From contig NZ_JARRSA010000027.1 of assembly GCF_029624655.1 (NCBI RefSeq), positions 1 through 50,214 of the forward strand: 50,214 nucleotides of DNA, given 5' to 3'. The stretch's first letter is position 1. Each line of letters begins with the position of its first letter. The stretch is from Roseicyclus salinarum. GTDB lineage: Bacteria > Pseudomonadota > Alphaproteobacteria > Rhodobacterales > Rhodobacteraceae. Under the pieces are notes generated by a model. The model did no database searches, was not told the origin of the DNA, and saw only the letters and a program-made list of their open reading frames with translations. Below, piece after piece: positions 47,555-50,214 of this stretch. The position numbers and the translations under genes were made by a program.

Positions 47555-48616
47555 TCACGAGCGGAACACGAAGTAGATGTAGGGGGCCACGGGCGCCGTC
47601 TCGGGGAGGGCGCCGAAGGTCTCCTCGAGCGCCTCGAAGACGGGCGCGTAGCGGTCGAGGGTGCCCTTTTCGGTGCCGAGAAGCCCGTCGAGCGCGTTTC
47701 GCAGGCGCCGCAGCGGCGTCACGTCCTCCTGCGGCTGGTCGATCGGGTAGCACTCGGCATAGCCGATCTCGTATCCCAGGTGCGTCAGCGCCGAGATGTC
47801 GAAGACGCGGTCCTCGCCGGTTCCCTCGCCCCGCGCGCCTCGCAGGACCTGGCGCGTCGCGCCCTCCAGGCGCATCTGCGCCAGCTGGCTCAGGCCCTTT
47901 CGCGCGGCCTTGCGCCCGAGAAAGCCGCCTCCGCCGCCGTTCTCGTCGCCATTCGCGACGCCGCCCCCCTGCGCCTCGAAGCGCCGGATGAGGTCCATGA
48001 CGAAGGCGTTCCAGATCTTGCCCTGCAGGCAGGGTTCGAGGAATATCGCCACCCCGCCCGGCTTCAGCCAGCGGCGCACGTTGGCCAGAAGGTCCTGCGG
48101 GTCGCTTTCGCGGGCCAGCGCGCCGCGTCCGAGCACGAGATCGAGCGCGCCCATCTCGATGCCGAGGCCCCCGGTGCCGCTGTCGAGCACGAGCGCCGCG
48201 CCGCCTTCGGTGATCTCGGCCAGGTGCGCCAGAGCCGTCGTGGAGGTCTCGGTCGCGTAGAGCCGCCGGACCCGCTCGTCATGCGCGAGGCCCCAGGTCC
48301 AGGCTCCGCCAGCCGCCCCGATCTCGAGGACCTCGCCGAGGTTCTTCCGCCCGAGCACCTGCCCGAGGATGATGTCGAGATCTCGGTAGTGCCCGATGCG
48401 CGCCGCTTCGGTTGGAAAGAAGGCGCGGGCGATGCCCTCGGGCGCGCCCGGGGCGGGCGGGACCTCGCCATAGGCCGGGTTGAGCGCGTGGACGCCGTTC
48501 TCGGAGGCCACGACGTGGCCGCAGCGCCGGCATTCCAGCCCGTCTTCGGTCAGCCAGAGCTGGTTCTCGGTGCATCCGGGGCAGAGGAGCGCCGTGTATC
48601 CGGGAGCGATCGGCAT
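47555..48616 (-). CDS. SAM-dependent methyltransferase with N-terminal zinc ribbon
   Basis: A 353-residue protein. The N-terminus has Cys12-x2-Cys15 and Cys29-x2-Cys32 (LLCPGCTE, ECRRCGH), a Trm112-like zinc ribbon. The class I MTase domain has VLEIGAAGGAWTWGLA (residues about 95-110), DLVLGRGAL and LKPGGVAIFLEPC. A Gly-rich insert (NGDENGGGGGFLG) separates the C-terminal part. Substrate unknown; tRNA or protein methylation is possible. It starts 3 bp after the recR stop, same strand, and may be the last gene of the dnaX-ybaB-recR transcript. Confidence 0.8.
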   Translation of the reverse strand: MPIAPGYTALLCPGCTENQLWLTEDGLECRRCGHVVASENGVHALNPAYGEVPPAPGAPEGIARAFFPTEAARIGHYRDLDIILGQVLGRKNLGEVLEIGAAGGAWTWGLAHDERVRRLYATETSTTALAHLAEITEGGAALVLDSGTGGLGIEMGALDLVLGRGALARESDPQDLLANVRRWLKPGGVAIFLEPCLQGKIWNAFVMDLIRRFEAQGGGVANGDENGGGGGFLGRKAARKGLSQLAQMRLEGATRQVLRGARGEGTGEDRVFDISALTHLGYEIGYAECYPIDQPQEDVTPLRRLRNALDGLLGTEKGTLDRYAPVFEALEETFGALPETAPVAPYIYFVFRS

Positions 48617-48619
48617 GGT

Positions 48620-49237
48620 TCAGAGCGCCTTTCTGGCCTTGAGGGCGGCCGAGATCGTGCCGTCGTCGAGATAGTCGAGTTCGCCGCCGATGGGCACGCC
48701 CTGCGCCAGCGAGGTGATGGAGACGCCGGTGCCTTCCAGCGCGTCGGCGATGTAGTGGGCCGTGGTCTGGCCGTCGACAGTCGCGTTGAGCGCGAGGATG
48801 ACCTCGCGCACGCCCTCGCCGGCGATGCGGTCGACCAGGCGGGGAATGTGCAGGTCCTCGGGTCCGACGTCGTCAAGCGCCGAGAGGGTGCCGCCCAGCA
48901 CGTGGTAGCGTCCCGCGAAGGCATGGCCGCGTTCCATCGCCCAGAGGTCGGCCACATCCTCGACCACGCAGATCTGCCCGTTCCTGCGTTCCTCGTCGGC
49001 GCAGATCGGGCAGAGGTCGGCGGTGCCGACGTTGCCGCAGTTGAAGCAGGTGCGCGCGGTTTCCGCGACCTTCGCCATCGTCTCGGCGAGCGGCGACATC
49101 AGCGTGCCGCGCTTCTTGAGCAGGTGCAGCACCGCGCGCCGGGCCGATCGGGGCCCAAGGCCCGGCAGGCGGGACAAGATCTCGATCAGCGCCTCGATGT
49201 CGCGGGGCGCGCCGTCATGGGACGGGGGAGGGGCCAA
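48620..49237 (-). CDS. recR: Recombination protein RecR
   Basis: A 205-residue Rec[22 protein letters not shown] is the N-terminal Hh[17 protein letters not shown] is the zinc finger (four Cys); the Toprim domain has [33 protein letters not shown] and [12 protein letters not shown]. It works with RecF/RecO in gap repair. The start is TTG 49237: an in-frame TGA (the ybaB stop) lies four codons upstream, leaving no ATG or GTG, and GAGG is 6-9 nt before the TTG. This settles the start. Confidence 0.95.
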   Translation of the reverse strand: MAPPPSHDGAPRDIEALIEILSRLPGLGPRSARRAVLHLLKKRGTLMSPLAETMAKVAETARTCFNCGNVGTADLCPICADEERRNGQICVVEDVADLWAMERGHAFAGRYHVLGGTLSALDDVGPEDLHIPRLVDRIAGEGVREVILALNATVDGQTTAHYIADALEGTGVSITSLAQGVPIGGELDYLDDGTISAALKARKAL

Positions 49238-49246
49238 GGAGTTACC

Positions 49247-49591
49247 TCAGAACGGCAGCTTCATGCCCGCGGGCAGGCCCAGTTCCTCGGTGATCTTCGC
49301 CAGTTCCTCCTGGCTTCTTTCCTGCGCCTTCGACTGCGCATCCTTGATCGCGGCGAGGATCAGGTCCTCGACGACTTCCTTGTCGTCCTGGTTGAAGATC
49401 GACGGGTCGATGTCGAGGCCGGTCAGCTCGCCCTGGGCCGTCGCCGTGGCCTTCACCAGGCCCGCGCCGGACATGCCGGTGACAGTGATGCTGCCTAGGC
49501 CTTCCTGAAGCTCGGCGACCTTCGCCTGCATCTCCTGCGCCTGTTTCATGAGCTTGGACATGTCGCCCAGCCCGCCCAATCCTTTCAGCAT
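49247..49591 (-). CDS. YbaB/EbfC family nucleoid-associated protein
   Basis: A 114-residue protein. LMKQAQEMQAKVAELQE is the N-terminal helix, followed by the strand ITVTGMSGAGLVKATATAQG and VVEDLILAAIKDAQSKAQE. It binds DNA as a dimer. It lies between dnaX and recR as in most bacteria, and its stop is 9 bp from the recR TTG. ATG 49591 with a GGGGG-purine tract upstream gives the standard start MLKGLGGLGDM. Confidence 0.95.
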   Translation of the reverse strand: MLKGLGGLGDMSKLMKQAQEMQAKVAELQEGLGSITVTGMSGAGLVKATATAQGELTGLDIDPSIFNQDDKEVVEDLILAAIKDAQSKAQERSQEELAKITEELGLPAGMKLPF

Positions 49592-49700
49592 GTCGGTCTT
49601 CCCCCTTTTCGGTTTCGTTTCAGATACGCGCCGTGCGCGCATGTAACAAGGCGTTGCGGCGCGCGCGGGGCGCGATGCGGCGCCGCGCCGCTCATGGGCG

Positions 49701-50214
49701 TCAGTCGTCCTCGAAGGGATCCCAGTCGTCGGGCGTGTCGTCGGCCGCGTCATCGGGGTCGGGCAGGCAGGGCAGCGCCTCGGCTTCGGCCTCGCGGGCC
49801 AGCTCGTCGCGGGTGCGGATGCCGGTGATCCGCGCCTCGGGGAAGGCGGCCGTCACCGCCTGCAGCAGGGGGTGACGCGCGACGCTCCGCTCCAGCGCGC
49901 GGCGCGCCTCCTCCTCGCGCTCGGCCTCGGTGGGCGCGCCGCCGGAGCCGACCGTGATCGCCCAGCGGGCGCCCGTTGCGGTCTGCAGCATGCGGCCCAG
50001 CCGGGGCAGCAGGTCGCGCGGGGCGTTCCCGGTCGGCTCGACCTCGATCCGGCCGGGGGCGTAGGACACAAGCCGCAGGCAGGACTTCACCTCGATCAGG
50101 AGCTTGATGTCGCGCGCGCCTTCCACCAGCGCCACGACGCTGTCCCAGGTCGGATAGCGCGCGAGATCGGGGCCGGGCGCGCGGGCGAGCGCGGCCTGCG
50201 GTCCGCCGCCGCCG
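49701..50214 (-). CDS. dnaX: DNA polymerase III subunit gamma/tau, C-terminal part
   Basis: The frame is open to the window edge, so only the last ~170 residues are present. They contain the tau C-terminal module: YPTWDSVVALVEGARDIKLLIEV, RLVSYAPGRIEVEPTGNAP and ATGARWAITVGSGG, ending in an acidic tail (DDAADDTPDDWDPFEDD). The upstream Gly/Pro/Ala linker is at the edge. Tau dimerises the polymerase core and binds the helicase through this region. Order dnaX-ybaB-recR confirms the identity. Confidence 0.92.
   Translation of the reverse strand, partial: GGGGPQAALARAPGPDLARYPTWDSVVALVEGARDIKLLIEVKSCLRLVSYAPGRIEVEPTGNAPRDLLPRLGRMLQTATGARWAITVGSGGAPTEAEREEEARRALERSVARHPLLQAVTAAFPEARITGIRTRDELAREAEAEALPCLPDPDDAADDTPDDWDPFEDD

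Noticed and set aside
1-50214. CRISPR arrays, tRNA/rRNA genes, insertion sequences, prophage or attachment sites
   Set aside because: No regularly spaced repeats, tRNA-like cloverleaf, transposase or integrase sequences were seen on either strand.

Overview
The window is about 50 kb of dense, high-GC chromosome from an alphaproteobacterium, most likely the Roseobacter/Rhodobacteraceae group. The pointers are: a trcR-type DUF1013 gene, a COQ9 homologue, the small aa3-type cytochrome oxidase subunit IV, a Tat-exported PhoX, the order uvrC-pgsA-moaD-moaE, and the dnaX-ybaB-recR cluster. Genes are packed with ATGA or TGATG overlaps and short spacers. I see no IS element, prophage, tRNA, rRNA or CRISPR array.

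Layout. Positions 1-5884 hold a plus-strand catabolic locus: a partial SDR, a GMC flavoenzyme, a DUF993 aldolase-like protein, a LacI regulator, a MOFRL glycerate 2-kinase and a Dabb protein. Its content fits a non-phosphorylative sugar-acid route. It is followed by a DXD glycosyltransferase-like gene, an acyl-CoA/AMP ligase and a 3-hydroxybutyrate dehydrogenase-like SDR. Positions 9321-12065 carry an S49 peptidase, a tiny zinc-ribbon membrane protein, a Na/Ca antiporter and a pteridine-reductase-like SDR. A 301-bp AT-rich island with an 11-bp-phased repeat array and one DnaA box precedes uvrC-pgsA-moaDE (12367-15863). Then come an OmpA-family envelope protein, divergent ubiA and rsmE, a GNAT gene and gshA.

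Positions 22748-27385 are a minus-strand operon: pyrB, two membrane proteins, a catalytically dead dihydroorotase (pyrC'), plsY and a DUF805 protein. After it lie a uracil-DNA glycosylase lacking its Fe-S cysteines, moaB, a DsbD-alpha-like protein, an AlgH/YqgE protein, Sua5/TsaC, a large acyl-CoA dehydrogenase with an MBL hydrolase, oxidase subunit IV with a lipoprotein, rpsU, coq9, a quinone oxidoreductase, phoX behind a good Pho box, an RhlE-type helicase, a DUF4386 protein, a CDP-alcohol phosphatidyltransferase, a HAD hydrolase, clpS, an RsmC-like methyltransferase with an SDR lacking its catalytic Lys, trcR, RNase T2, a zinc-ribbon methyltransferase, and recR-ybaB-dnaX.

Most of the window is core housekeeping. 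The less ordinary material is the sugar-acid locus at the left edge, several apparent pseudo-enzymes (PyrC', the SDR at 44859, the Fe-S-less UDG, an RNase T2 with Gln for Glu), and a set of intergenic structures: the phased array, operator-like palindromes, an SD-sequestering hairpin before gshA, and a recurring arrangement in which a promoter -10 lies 6-7 nt before the ATG, suggesting leaderless mRNAs. All calls come from reading the sequence; no database search was run.
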